Assembly (NCBI RefSeq): GCF_035917455.1
Contig: NZ_CP109078.1
Span: 4,944,001 to 5,008,000 of the forward strand
From: Micromonospora sp. NBC_01796
Lineage (GTDB): Bacteria > Actinomycetota > Actinomycetes > Mycobacteriales > Micromonosporaceae
Reading direction: 5' to 3'
DNA: 64,000 bases
The notes under the pieces were generated by a model that did no database searches, was not told the DNA's origin, and saw only the letters and a list, made by a program, of their open reading frames with translations. Made by a program: the position numbers and the translations under genes. This document shows positions 32,871 to 44,900 of the stretch, piece after piece (within the stretch, counting starts at the first letter, position 1; each line of letters starts with the position of its first letter).

Positions 32871-33647
32871 TCAGACCTGCTTCGGCAGGGTGAGGATCTC
32901 GGCTCCGTCGTCGGTGATGGCGATCGTGTGCTCGCTGTGCGCCGTGCGGCAGCCGGTCGCGCTCCGGAGGGTCCAGCCGTCGGCGTCGGTGACGAGCCTG
33001 GCGGTGTCCGCCATGATCCACGGCTCCAGGGCCAGCAGCAGCCCGGGGCGGAGTTTGTACCCGCGACCGGGCCGCCCCGTGTTCGCGACGTGCGGGTCCT
33101 GGTGCATCGTCGATCCGACGCCGTGGCCGCCGAACTCGGTGTTGACCTGGTATCCCGCCTCGTTGAGGACCGAACCGATGGCGTGGGAGATGTCACCGAT
33201 GCGGGCTCCGGGGCCGGCTGCGGCTATCCCCGCGCTCAACGCGCGCTCGGTCGCGTCGATCATCGCGACGCTCTCCGGGGGCTGCACGTCGCCCACGATG
33301 AAGCTGATCGCGGAGTCGGCGACAACTCCGCCCAGGGAGACGGCGAGGTCGAGCGACAGCAGGTCGCCGTTGGCGAGCGGGTAGTCGTACGGCAGGCCGT
33401 GGAGCACGGCGTCGTTGACCGAGGTGCAGATGTAGTGGCCGAACGGCCCGCGCCCGAAGGACGGCTCGTAGTCGACGTAGCAGGACTGTGCCCCGGCCTC
33501 GATGATCATGGCCTGGGCCCACCGGTCGATGTCCAGCAGGTTGGTGCCGACCGTGCTGCGGCTCTTCAGGGTCTGCAAGATGCCGGCGACCAGGGCGCCT
33601 GTCGCCTTCGCTCGGGGCAGGTCGGTGGGGCTCAGGATCTCGATCAT
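32871..33647 (-). CDS. map: Methionine aminopeptidase, type I
   Basis: A 258-residue cobalt/manganese-type aminopeptidase removing N-terminal Met. Metal and substrate residues appear in order: HYICTSVNDAVLHGLP (His), NGDLLSLDLAVSLGGVVADS (two Asp), VNTEFGGHGVGSTMHQDPHV (two His) and LALEPWIM plus TAHSEHTIAI (two Glu). Length fits a compact MetAP-I without a zinc-finger extension. ATG 33647 is preceded by a poor ribosome site. It diverges from an Xre regulator with a 66-bp AT-rich gap. A primary housekeeping map probably lies elsewhere, so this may be a conditionally used copy. Confidence 0.9.
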   Translation of the reverse strand: MIEILSPTDLPRAKATGALVAGILQTLKSRSTVGTNLLDIDRWAQAMIIEAGAQSCYVDYEPSFGRGPFGHYICTSVNDAVLHGLPYDYPLANGDLLSLDLAVSLGGVVADSAISFIVGDVQPPESVAMIDATERALSAGIAAAGPGARIGDISHAIGSVLNEAGYQVNTEFGGHGVGSTMHQDPHVANTGRPGRGYKLRPGLLLALEPWIMADTARLVTDADGWTLRSATGCRTAHSEHTIAITDDGAEILTLPKQV

Positions 33648-33675
33648 GGGGCGCCTTACTCGTACGGCCAATAAG

Positions 33676-33697
33676 TATCCCGGCCATATTATCCCGG
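33676..33697. promoter_or_regulatory. Direct TATCCCGG repeats in the map/Xre divergent promoter
   Basis: TATCCCGG at 33676-33683 and again at 33690-33697 (14 bp apart) in an AT-richer stretch (ATAAGTATCC, CATATTATCC) between two divergent starts. The likely site for autoregulation by the adjacent Xre protein. A TACTAGAAT hexamer-like -10 for the plus strand follows. Confidence 0.5.
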
Positions 33698-33713
33698 TAC
33701 TAGAATCGGTGCC

Positions 33714-34016
33714 ATGGTCAGGTTGCCGCTCACACCCGAAGAGGTCGAGCGCGGACAGCGCCTCGGCGCTCTCCTGCGTCGAGCCAGGGGGCAGCGTTCG
33801 ATGCTCCTCACCGCGCTGGACGCGGGCGTCTCGCCGGAGACCCTTCGGAAGATCGAGTCCGGTCGGGTGGCCACGCCCGCTTTCCCGACCATCGCCGCGA
33901 TCGCCGACGTCCTCGGCCTCTCCCTCGACGCGGTGTGGTCGGAAATCAACCGGTCGGCCGGCGGGGTCGAACTGGCAAGATCGAACAGCGCCGCAGCTCA
34001 GCGGTTGGCCTCGTAG
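33714..34016 (+). CDS. Small Xre-type helix-turn-helix regulator
   Basis: A 100-residue DNA-binding protein with a single HTH: LGALLRRARGQRSMLLTALD, DAGVSPETLRKIESGRVATP (recognition helix) and AFPTIAAIADVLGLSLDAVW. It has no extra ligand domain. It starts at ATG 33714, 66 bp from the divergent methionine aminopeptidase, and probably controls that gene and itself. The conserved placement beside a map gene is seen in other actinomycetes as I recall it. Confidence 0.85.
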   Translation: MVRLPLTPEEVERGQRLGALLRRARGQRSMLLTALDAGVSPETLRKIESGRVATPAFPTIAAIADVLGLSLDAVWSEINRSAGGVELARSNSAAAQRLAS

Positions 34017-34130
34017 GTCCCGAAGCCGCAGCCCCGTCGCGCGATACGGGAGCGTCGTAAAAATCCTCGTCGGGCGTGCATCGTTCGAGGGGCCGGCGAC
34101 CGTTCTACCCGTGTCGGAGGGAGCGGCCGC

Positions 34131-34721
34131 TTGAAACAAGATGACGAGGACGCATTCCGGGAGTTCGTGGCGTCGCGCATGCTGGCGCTTCGGAGGCTGG
34201 CGTACGTGACGTGCGGGGACTGGCACGCGGCAGAGGACGCGGTGGCCAACGCCCTGGCGAAGCTGTATCCCCGGTGGGCGCGCCTGGAACGGCCGGACCT
34301 GTACGCCCAGACCATGGTGTTCCGGGCGGCGATCGACGAGACCCGCCGGCCGTGGTGGCGCCGGGAGCGGTCGGCCAGCGACCGGATGCCCGACATCGCC
34401 CAGCCCGACCTCAGTGGCGCCACCGACGAACGCCTGCTGGTACGAGCGGCACTACGGGCTGTGCCGACTCGGCAGCGGGCGGTGCTGGTCCTGCGGTACT
34501 ACCTCGGCATGTCGGCCGAGGAAGCCGCGGATGTGCTCGGCGTACGAGCCGCAACAGTCAGGAGCCAGACGAGCAGAGGTCTGGCCAATCTCCGTACGGC
34601 GCTGGCCGCCGGAGGCGTGGTCCTTGATGAACCGTCGGAACTTGGAGCGTGGACCGATGCGAATGCAGAACCTGGTGGAGCTGGCGACCTCCGAGCCACC
34701 GCCGCTGCGTTACACCGTTGA
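34131..34721 (+). CDS. RNA polymerase sigma factor, SigE/ECF-type
   Basis: A 196-residue sigma-70 family protein. Region 2: FREFVASRMLALRRLAYVTC and DWHAAEDAVANALAKLYPRW (core binding and -10 recognition). Region 4: VLVLRYYLGMSAEEAADVLG followed by VRAATVRSQTSRGLANLRTA (the -35 helix-turn-helix). There is no region 1 or 3, as in ECF factors of the actinobacterial SigE-family type. TTG 34131 follows GGAGGG by about 9 nt. The last 65 bp overlap the next gene, whose product has one membrane helix and could control the sigma factor. Confidence 0.85.
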   Translation: MKQDDEDAFREFVASRMLALRRLAYVTCGDWHAAEDAVANALAKLYPRWARLERPDLYAQTMVFRAAIDETRRPWWRRERSASDRMPDIAQPDLSGATDERLLVRAALRAVPTRQRAVLVLRYYLGMSAEEAADVLGVRAATVRSQTSRGLANLRTALAAGGVVLDEPSELGAWTDANAEPGGAGDLRATAAALHR

Positions 34722-35784
34722 CGAGATCGTGGAGTCGGGACAGCGGGGCCAGCGTCGTCGCCGGCTCGGCTGGGCGGCATCCGGGGCGACGGCGGTGGCG
34801 GTGCTCGGCGTCGTGGCCGCCGTGACGATCCCGTCGCTCACCGGAACGGCGTCGGTGGAAACGGCCAGCCCGTCCGGCCCCAACGCGGGCGCGTTGTCCG
34901 GGACGACGCAGACCGTTCCGGTGGCGGCGGAGCCGTTCACGTTCACGTTCGGCGCGTACCAGGTCGGGAAGCTGCGGGTGGCGCAGCCGATCATCGTGTC
35001 GACCGCGTACCAGCTCGCCCCGGTGTACGCGGACGGCCTGACCACCAACGACAAGGCGAGCGACCCGAAACAGGAGCCGTCACGGTCGCCGAGCCTGTAC
35101 GCCTACCTCACCGTCTACCGGCCCGGCGCCTACGACCCGACGAAGCTGGCCGGTGCCCGGCAGGTGACCATCGGCGACCGGCGGGGACTGGAGGTCGACG
35201 GCTCGGAGGCGGGGACCCGGACCCTCGCCTGGGAGTACAACACGAACGCCTGGGCGGTGATCGACGCCCGCTCCTCCGAGGCCGACTACCCGGCCGCGGA
35301 GGACCTGCGGGAGCTGGCCGCAGGGTTGCGCGGCAGCACGCCGACCGAGGCGAAAATCCCGATCAAGATGGCGTACGTGCCGTCCGGATACCAGCTCGAC
35401 GAGGTCGGGATGCACGCGATGACCGGCCTGAACGGGATCGCCGGCGCCCGGGACGGTGACTACGCGGGACTGCTGTTCAGCGACCCCGCCCTGCCGACGA
35501 CCGGCCTCACCGAACCGTACGGCGGTGTCGAGGGCGCCGACCCGCCCGGAAGTTTCCTCGTCTTCGTCGTACCCGCCGCGAACTCCAACCAGCAGCCCTC
35601 CTCCGGAGTCACCTGCCTGAACGGCTTCTGCAACCGGTGGGCCGCGAACGGCACGGTGAACCTGCAGGTCGCGAGCGGTGGCCGGCTGTCGAACACCGAG
35701 ATGGCGAACATCCTCAACGGCATCACGCTCGGGAACGTGCAGGACGACACCACCTGGACCGAGGTGGGCGCCGCGATCTCCTGA
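34657..35784 (+). CDS. Single-pass membrane protein, putative partner of the sigma factor
   Basis: A 375-residue protein, starting inside the sigma gene. After 45 cytosolic residues ending in Arg-rich QRGQRRRRLG, one membrane helix (ATAVAVLGVVAAVTIPS) leads to a large exported domain of about 290 residues. That domain shows strand-rich repeats such as LYAYLTVYRPGAYDPTKLAG and VTIGDRRGLEVDG, followed by IKMAYVPSGYQLDEVGMHAM, and one Cys pair (VTCLNGFCNRW). The topology is that of an anti-sigma or sensor, but no zinc anti-sigma motif (H-x3-C-x2-C) is present, so the role is only inferred from position. ATG 34657 follows GGAG; ATG 34627 is an alternative. Confidence 0.7.
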   Translation: MRMQNLVELATSEPPPLRYTVDEIVESGQRGQRRRRLGWAASGATAVAVLGVVAAVTIPSLTGTASVETASPSGPNAGALSGTTQTVPVAAEPFTFTFGAYQVGKLRVAQPIIVSTAYQLAPVYADGLTTNDKASDPKQEPSRSPSLYAYLTVYRPGAYDPTKLAGARQVTIGDRRGLEVDGSEAGTRTLAWEYNTNAWAVIDARSSEADYPAAEDLRELAAGLRGSTPTEAKIPIKMAYVPSGYQLDEVGMHAMTGLNGIAGARDGDYAGLLFSDPALPTTGLTEPYGGVEGADPPGSFLVFVVPAANSNQQPSSGVTCLNGFCNRWAANGTVNLQVASGGRLSNTEMANILNGITLGNVQDDTTWTEVGAAIS

Positions 35785-35800
35785 CGGCACCTCCCGCATC

Positions 35801-35831
35801 GACGGCCACCCACCAATCGTGGGTGGCCGTC
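35801..35831. terminator. Hairpin after the sigma/anti-sigma-like pair
   Basis: A perfect 13-bp stem (35801-35813 with 35819-35831) and a 5-nt loop CAATC lie 17 bp after the stop. A second stem of 9 bp (35899-35907 with 35916-35924) follows before the RHS gene and could be part of its leader. Confidence 0.7.
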
Positions 35832-35948
35832 GTCGCTGTCGCGAATCTGCAAGAAATCCTCAAGTTCTTTCCGGGCCGAGCGTGATCCATCGATGCCCGT
35901 GCGACGGTCTACCCGCCGTCGCACCACTCCTTCGCCCGGGGGCCGTCG

Positions 35949-38900
35949 ATGTTCACCTTGCGCCGCAACAGAAACAGGCACGTCAACCGTCTACTGAGGA
36001 CAGTCACGCCGTTCGTCGCGTTCGTGCTCGCCTCGGCGCTGCTTGCCGGCACCGGGGACGCGGTCGCGGCTCTGCCGGCGCCGCAGCCGGGCACCGGACG
36101 TGGCGACAACCACCGCCCCGAGCCCGCCCCGCAGCAGCGGTGGCGGTCGGCCGGCGGGGAGAGCCACCTGACCGGGGAGCGGGTCAACCGGAACCTGCCC
36201 CCGTCGCAGCGGTCCCGCTACCCGGTGCGCGAGCTCGACCAGAAGCCGGCGGCGGGCACCAACACCGCCTCCGTGGTCGAGCCGCCCGCGTCGACCGCGC
36301 GCGGCTTCGACCGGGCCACCAGCCGCGAGCTGCCCGCCGAGCGCGGGGAGTTCGAGCGGACGTACGCCAACGCCGACGGCACCACCACCAGCGAGTTCTC
36401 CGGCGCCCCGATCAACAAGCGGCTGGCCGACGGAAGCTGGGCCCCGATCGTCGACACCGCCCTCGCGGCGCAGCGCGTCGACCTGCCGGTGGACCCCGGC
36501 GGCGCCGACAGCAGCATGTACGTCCAGGGTGGCAGCTCCGCCTCCGGCAGTTCCGAACTGCGGGTCGGTGCGATGTCCGGCGGGAACGCGGCCTCGTACC
36601 TCAAGTTCAACGGGCTCAGCGGCCGGTTGCAGAACCACACCATCTACGGCGTGCAGCTCCAGGTGGTCAACTACGACTCCGGGTCCTGCCGGCCGCGCTC
36701 GGTCAGCGTGCACCCGGTCACCGGCTCCTGGACGGCCGGCTCCGGTTACTCGTACCCGGGTCCGGCGGTGGGCGGGGCCCTGGCCAGCCGTTCCTTCGCC
36801 CACGGTTACATCACCACCGGGCAGTCGTCGTCGGCGTGCCCGGCCGCCGCCGAGCTGATCGATCTCGGGGTCGCCGGTCGGGACCTGGTGCAGCGCTGGG
36901 TGAAGGGCACCCAGGCCAACAACGGGCTCTCCCTGCGTGCCTCCACGTCGGACTCGTCGGCGTGGAAACGGTTCGCCGGGTCCGGCACCGCCAACCCGCC
37001 GAGGCTGTACGTCACGCACAGCCCGTACAACGCCAAGTACGCCATCCCGAAGCCCGTTCCGGAGCCGCCGGTGCTCCAGAACCAGGCCGGCAAGGTCAAG
37101 GTCACGGTCACCAACCTCAGCGCCGACGCCTGGGCACCCGGCTCGTACTACCTGGCCTACCGGGCGTACAACTCGGCGACGGGGGCGGCGGTCGGGCAGC
37201 AGCGGGCCGCCGACCTGACCGCCACGGTGGCCAGGGGCGGGAAGGTGACGCTGGACGCCACCATCAAGGCGATGCCGCCGGGCACCTACTTCCTCGACTT
37301 CACGATGGTGCGTACCGGTGGGGTGGTCTTCACCGACCACCAGGTGCCGCCGGGCCGGATCGTGCTCAAGGTGATCGACATCCCGCCGGTGGTGCAGGCG
37401 CTGTACCCGCCCAACGGTTACCAGGCGCCGACCCTGACCCCGCAGCTCTGGGCCCAGGCGCTGGACATCGACGCCCCGCCCGGACTCGCCCTGCGTTTCA
37501 AGTACGAGGTCTGCCGGCGCGACGCCACCGGCAACCCGGTCGAGTGTTTCAACTCCGGCTACCTGACCAGCACCGCCTGGACCGTGCCGGCGGGCAAACT
37601 GCGGTGGAGCGAGAGCTACCAGTGGCGGGTGTACGTCAAGGACGCCACCACCGAGGTCGTCTCCCCGTACTCGACGGTCCTGGCGGACGTACCGCAGCCG
37701 GAGATCGTCTCCCGGATCGCCGGTGCCCCGTACGGCACCCAGGACCGGGAGTTCGACGCCCAGGTCGGCAACTTCACCACCGCCGCGGTGGACGCCACGA
37801 TCACCACCGTCGGCCCCGAGCTGAACCTCGTCCGGACCTACAACAGCCTCGACCCGCGCCGGGACTCCGCCTTCGGGGCCGGCTGGACCACCCGGTACGA
37901 CATGCGCCTGGTCCCCGACGACGACGGCAGCGGAAACGTGGTGATCACGTACCCGGACGGGCAGGCGGTCCGGTTCGGCCGCAACCCCGACGGCACGTAC
38001 GCCGCACCGTCCGGCCGGACCGCGACCCTGACCGCCGACACCAGCGGGTGGAGGCTCGCCGACAAGGCCGGCAGCACCTACCAGTTCGCCACCACCGGGC
38101 GGCTCAACAAGATCACCGACACCAGCCTCCGGTCGGTGACGCTCACCTACAACACCACCGACGGCCGGCTCGCCAAGGCGCAGGTGGCGACGAGCACCAC
38201 CAACACCGCCGGGCGGGCGCTCTATTTCACCTGGTCCGGTGGGCACGTGGCGAGCGTGCGTACGGACCCGGTCAACGGGACCGCGCTCACCTGGAACTAC
38301 ACCTACACCGGTGACGTGCTCACCCGGGTCTGCGCCCCCGGCAACCTCTGCACCAACTACGCGTACACGGCCGGTTCGCACTACCGCAGCGCGGTCCTCG
38401 ACTCCCGGCCGGAGTCGTACTGGCGGCTGGGGGAGGACGAGGGGACCGGGGCCGGCAGTGAGGTCGCGCTGAACCTCGGCAAGGACGCCGGCACGTACCG
38501 CACGGTCACCCTCGGCACCGCCGGTGCGCTCGCCGGCGGCGCGGGAACCGCCGCCACCTTCAACGGCACCTCGTCCTCGGTCGAACTGCCCAAGGGCACG
38601 CTGAAGAAGAGCCGGGACGGCGCGGTCGAACTGTGGTTCAGGTCGACCACCACCGGCACCGGCGGCCCGCTGCTCGGCTACCAGGACAAGGCCCTGGGCA
38701 GCGCGTCCACGGTCGGCGTACCGCTGCTCTACGTCGGCACCGACGGCCGGCTGCGCGGGCAGTTCCGGACCGCCGGGATCAACCCGCTCGCCTCGGCCGG
38801 TACGGTCAACGACGGGCGGTGGCACCACGTGGTGCTCTCCACCATGTCCGACGTGCAGACCCTCTACCTCGACGGGGTGAAGGCCGGTGAACTGACCGGC

Positions 38901-41900
38901 AGGGTGCTCGACCACTCGACGCTGACGTTCAACCAGATCGGTGCCGCGTACGCCACCACCCCGACGTCCTGGCCCGGCTGGGGAACCACCGCGCAGCGGC
39001 ACTTCAACGGTGCGATCGACGAGGTGGCGCTCTACTCCCGCCCGCTCGGCCCGGCCGCGGTGACCGCCCACTACCGGTACGGCCTCAACCAGGCCGACCA
39101 GCTCACCACGGTCACCCTGCCCAGCGGCAAGACCGCCGCCACCGTCGCCTACGACGTCAACCTGGACCGGATCGCCGAGTACACCGACAACCACGGCGGA
39201 CTCTGGAAGATCGGCGCCCCGGCGGTGTACGGCGGCGACGACGACCTGCGCCGCAGTGTCCAGGTCCTCGACCCGGCCAACCGCCCGCACCTGTACGAGT
39301 ACGACGCCCTCGCCGGCCGGCTCCTGCGCAGCGGGACCCCGCTCGGGTTGGAGACCCGCCCGGAGGACCGGCCCGTTCCGCCGACCCCGACCCCGTCACC
39401 GCCGCAGGAGGTCTGCTCCCGCCCGGACCCGGCCGACCCGGCGTTCTGCACCATCATCCCCGGCGGTTCCGGCGGTCCGGTGTTCGTGTCGCACCCGCTG
39501 GACGGGATGGCGATCCGGACCTTCTCGTACGACGACAACGGGTTCCAGAACGTCGTCACCAACGAGAACGGCGACGCGGTGACGATGACGTTCGACGACC
39601 GGGGCAACGTCACCTCGCGCAGGACCTGCCGGACCAGCACCCAGTGCAACACCAGCTACGACAGGTACCCGGCGACGGTGACGAACCCGTTCGACCCGCG
39701 CAACGACCTGCCGATCGAGAGCCGGGACGGGCGGTCGGCGAGCGCCACCGACAACACGTACCGGACCACGTTCACGTACCACCCGTCGGGGCAGCTCGCG
39801 GCGCAGACGAACCCGGACGGAAGTTCGGTCAGCCACACGTACACCACCGGGGCGGAACCGGCGGCCGGTGGCGGCACCATGCCGGCCGGGCTCGTACTGA
39901 CCTCGACCGACGCCCGCGGCAAGATCACCCGGTACGGGTACTTCGCCAACGGTGACCTGGCCCGGACCACCGAACCGTCCGGGCTCGTCACCAACAGCAC
40001 GTACGACGTGCTCGGGCGGAAGATCACCGACACCGAGATCTCGGACAGCTTCCCCGCCGGGGTCACCACCACCTACACCTACGACGCCCTGTCCCGCCCG
40101 GTCAGCACCACCGAACCGGCGACCACCGACCCGATCGGCGGGGTACGGCACCAGCAGCGGTCCACCCAGACCTACGACAGCGACGGCAACGTGGCCCGGG
40201 TCGACGTGCAGGACGTCCTCGGCACCGACACCGCCCGCTCCACCGTCTGGGAGTACGACGAGTTCAACCGGCCCGAGCGGGTGACCGACGCCGAGGGCAA
40301 CGAGACCGCGTACACCTACGACCGGTTCGGCAACCGTACGTCCATGGTGGACCCGGCCGGGAACCGGTACGACTACGCGTACACCGCCCGCAACGACATC
40401 GCCGAGGTGCGCCTGCGGGCCTGGACCGGCGACCCGGCCGGCGCGCCACCGACCGGCGACTACCTGGTCCTGCACTCGTACTCCTACGACCTCGCCGGGC
40501 GGACCGCCAGCGACACCGACGCCATGGGCCGCCGGGTGGAGTACCAGTACTACGGCGACGACTCGCTGCACCGGGTGGTGCTGAAGAACTTCCGCAACCC
40601 GGACGGCAGCACCCGTGACTACGTGGTCGAGGAGAACACGTACGACGGCGCCGGCAACCTGCTCGGGCAGGTCGCCGGAAACGGGCGGGTGGTGACCGCG
40701 CAGACCGTCGACCGGGTCGGCAAGGTGCTGACCACCGTCTCCGACCCCGGCGGGCTGGACCGGACCACCACCTACAGCTACGACCAGAACGGCAACGTGC
40801 TCCGGGCCAGCACCTCCGGCAAAGCGTCGAACGTGCCCTGGATCATGCCGGCCACCGCCGAGGTCGTCGACTACACCTACGACGACACCGGCAACACCAT
40901 CCGGGAGACCGCCACCAACGGAACCACCACCCAGGTCACCACGTACGCCTACGACCAGCGCGGACTCCTGCTCAGCGAGACCGACCCGCGCGGGAACGTC
41001 ACCGGTGCCGACCCGGCCGCGTACACCAGCCGGTACAGCTACGACGAACTCGGCCGGCAGGTCGCCGCCCGCGCTCCGGCGGTGGCGGCGGAGAGCGGCG
41101 GGCAGGCGGCGACCACGGTCACCCCGACCCGGCAGTTCGGCTACAACACCTTCGACGAGCGGGTCGCGACCTCCGACGAACTCGGCCGGGTCAGCCGGGC
41201 GACGTACGACCGGGTCGGCCGGCAGACCAGTCTCAGCGCGCCCCGGTACTTCGGCCCCGGCACCATCGCCGAGATCACCCCCACCGTGACGTCCCGCTAC
41301 GACCCGCTGGGCAACGTGGTGGAGGAGACCGACCCGCGCGGCGGCATCACCCGGTACGGCTACGACCAGCTCGGCCGGATGACCGTACGGGACGAGCCGG
41401 TCCGGACCAACACCGAACGCGCGGTGTGGCGGTACGAGTACACCCGTACCGGTGAGGTGTTGTCGGTGACCGACCCGACCGGCGGCCGGACCGAGTCCAC
41501 CTACGACGACCTGGACCGCCAGCTCACCGCCACCCAGGTCGAACGCCGTCCGACGCTGGACCGGATGACCACCCGGTACGCCTACGACGACTCCGGCAAC
41601 CTGACCGAGGTGACCAGCCCGACCGGGGCGAAGAGCCTGTTCGGCTACGACGCGGTCGGCGGGCTGACCCGCAGCACCGACGCCTCCGGGGTCGCCGTCC
41701 AGTACGGCTACGACCACGCCGGCCGGCAGGTACGCACCAGCGACAGCCTCGGCCGTACGTCGCAGCGGATCTTCGACGCCCTCGGCCAGGTGAGCAGCGA
41801 ATCCGACCTCAAGTCGGACGGAACCGTGCTCCGGACCGAGCGGTACCGCTACGACCCGGCCGGCAACCTGATCGCCTCCGTCGACCCGCTCGACGTCACC

Positions 41901-44900
41901 ACCACCTACGAGTACGACGCCGCGAACCAGCTCGTGAAGCAGATCGAACCCGTCGACCCGACCACCTCGATCACCACCACCTTCGGCTACGACGCGGCCG
42001 GGAACCGCAGCCGGTACACCGACGGGCGCGGCAACAGCACCATCTTCACCGTCAACTCGCTCGGCCTGCCCGAGTCGGTGATCGAACCGTCCACCCCGGC
42101 GCATCCCGCGGCAACCGACCGGACCTGGACCGTCGCGTACGACGGCGGCGGAAACCCGATCCGGATGACCTCGCCCGGCGGGGTGGTCCGGCTCCAGACG
42201 TACGACGCGGGCGGGCGGCTGGAGCGGGAGACCGGTGACGGCACGAACTCCGGCACCGCGACCCGGCAACTCGGGTACGACCCGCTCGGCCGGCTCACCT
42301 CGGTCAACGCCCCCGGCGGGACCGACACCTTCGGTTACAACGACCGGGGTGACCTGCTCACCTCGGCCGGACCGTCGGGCAACGCCAGCTTCGGCTACGA
42401 CCGTGACGGCAACCTGGCCAGCCGTACCGACGCGGCGGGTTCGGCGGTCTTCGGTTACCGCAACGCCCGCCTCGACACGGTGAAGGACGGGATCACCGGC
42501 ACCACCCAGACCCTCGGGTACGACGCGGCCGGTGCGCTGAAGACGATCGACTACGGCTCCGGCCGGGTGCGTACCTACACCTTCGACGACCTGGGCCGGG
42601 TCGCCTCCGACACGCTGCGCAACGCCGCCGCCCAGTCGGTCGGCTCGACCAGCTACCGCTACGACACCAACGACCAACCGATCGGCAAGACCACCACCGG
42701 TACGGCCGGCGCCGGTGACAACACCTACCGGTACGACCAGGCGGGCCGACTGCGCGAGTGGACCAGCGCCGGCGGAACCGTCGGGTACGACTGGGACGCC
42801 TCCGGCAACCGGATCCGGGCGGGGGCGAAGACCAGCACCTTCGACGCCCGCAACCGGCTGCTGAACGACGGGGACTACAGCTACGCGTACACCCCGCGCG
42901 GCACCCTGGCGTCGAAGACCAGTTCCGGGCTGACCGAGACGTTCGACTTCGACGCCTTCGACCGGCTGATCTCGGCGGCCGGGCAGAACTACGCGTACGA
43001 CGGGCTGGACCGGGTGGCGTCGCGCAACGGTGCCGGGTTCAGCTACGCCGGGCTCGACGACTCGGTGGTCTCCGACGGCACCGAACGGTACGCCCGGGGC
43101 GCCGCCGACGAGCTGCTCGCCGTCGCCGTCGGGAGCGAGAAGCAGATCGCCCTCAGCGACCAGCACGGTGACGTGACGATCGGGTTCGACCCGGCGAACA
43201 CGGCCCTGACCGGGGCGAGCGACTCGACCGCGTACGACCCGTTCGGAAAGGTGACCGCCCGTACCGGCGACACCGGCAACCTGGGCTTCCAGGGCGACTG
43301 GACCGACCCGGTGACCAGCCAGGTCAACATGGGCGCCCGCTGGTACGACCCCGGCACCGGCGCCTTCACCTCCCGCGACAGCGTCGACTACGTCGAGGGC
43401 GACTCGATCCTCGCCAACCGGTACGTCTACGCGGCCGGCGACCCGCTCGGCTTCACCGACCCGGACGGGCACTGGCCCTCCTGTGGCTGGTGCAAGAAGG
43501 CGGCGAAGAAGGTCGGCGGGGCGATCAAGTCCGGGGCGAAGGCGGTCGGTCGGGCGATCTCCACCGCGGCCAGTTACGCCTGGTCGGGGATCCGGACGGC
43601 GGCCAGCTACGCCTGGTCGGCGATCAAAACGGCGGCGTCGGCGATCTCCTCGGCCGCGAAGTGGGTCTACAAGAAGGCCAAGGACGCGGTGAAGTACGTC
43701 GCCAGGAAGGTCTCCGCCGGGGTCCGCTGGGTCGCCAGCAAGGTCGCCTCGGCCGGGGCGGCGGCGGCCCGCTGGGCGAAACAACGGGCCGAGGAGGTAC
43801 GCCGGGCGGCGGCGGAACGGGCCCGGCAGATCACCAGGGTGGCCAGGGCGGCGGTCGCGTACGCGGCGAAGCACAACCCGCTGCCGGCGATCAGGGCGGC
43901 ACTCAGGCCGCTCGCCTCCGGGCTGAAGACCCTCGTGTCGGCCGCCGCGCACCTGCCCGCCGCAGTGGTCGCGGTGACCCGTGACGTGGTCGCCGACGTG
44001 GCCAAGTCGGTGGACGTGATCTACCAGGCGGCGGTGAAGGTCGCCGGGAACGTGATCGAGGACGTCTCCCGGGCGGTGGATGCGGTGGTCGACCTGGCCC
44101 AGGCGGCTGCCCCGTACCTCAAGGCGGGGTTGAAGATAGCGGCCGACATGGTCGGCGTCACCGACCTCGTCGCCTGCGTCACCAAGGGCGACCTGGAGGC
44201 GTGCGCCTGGACGGTCGCGACGGTCGCCGGCACCCTCGCGGGTGGGGTCGGCGGCGGCGCGGTCCGGGCGGCGCGGGCCGGCTCGCTCGCGGCCAAGCAC
44301 GCCGACGAGGCGGTCGACCTGGTGAAGGCGGCCAAGGGCGCGAAGGGCGCCAGCAGGTCCGACGGTGCGGTGAAGCAGCTCGCCTCCTGCCCGGTGAACA
44401 GTTTCACCGCCGACACCCGGGTACGGATGGCCGACGGCAGCACCAGGCCGATCAGCGAGGTCAAGACAGGCGAGCGGGTCCTCGCGTCCGATCCGACCAC
44501 CGGGGTCAGCGGCGCCCGTACGGTCACCGACCTGATCATCGGCGCCGGTGACAAGAACCTGGTCGAGGTCACCGTGGACGACGCCGGCACCCGCGCGTCG
44601 GTCACCGCCACCGAGGGGCACCCGTTCTGGGTGGCAGGTGAGCGGCGGTGGGTCAAGGCCGGCGAACTGGTCGCGGGCCAGCGGATCGGGACCGCCGACG
44701 GTGCCTCCGCGACGGTCTCGGCAACTCGTCGGTGGACCGAGCCGGAACGGGTGTTCAACCTGACCGTCGACGGGCTGCACACGTACTACGTGGTCGCCGG
44801 TGGCCGGGACCTGCTGGTGCACAACGACGAGTGCCCGAAGCGGGCCGCGTTGGACCGGGTGAGCAACCTGGACGACATCGACAACCAGTTGGGCCGGGTC

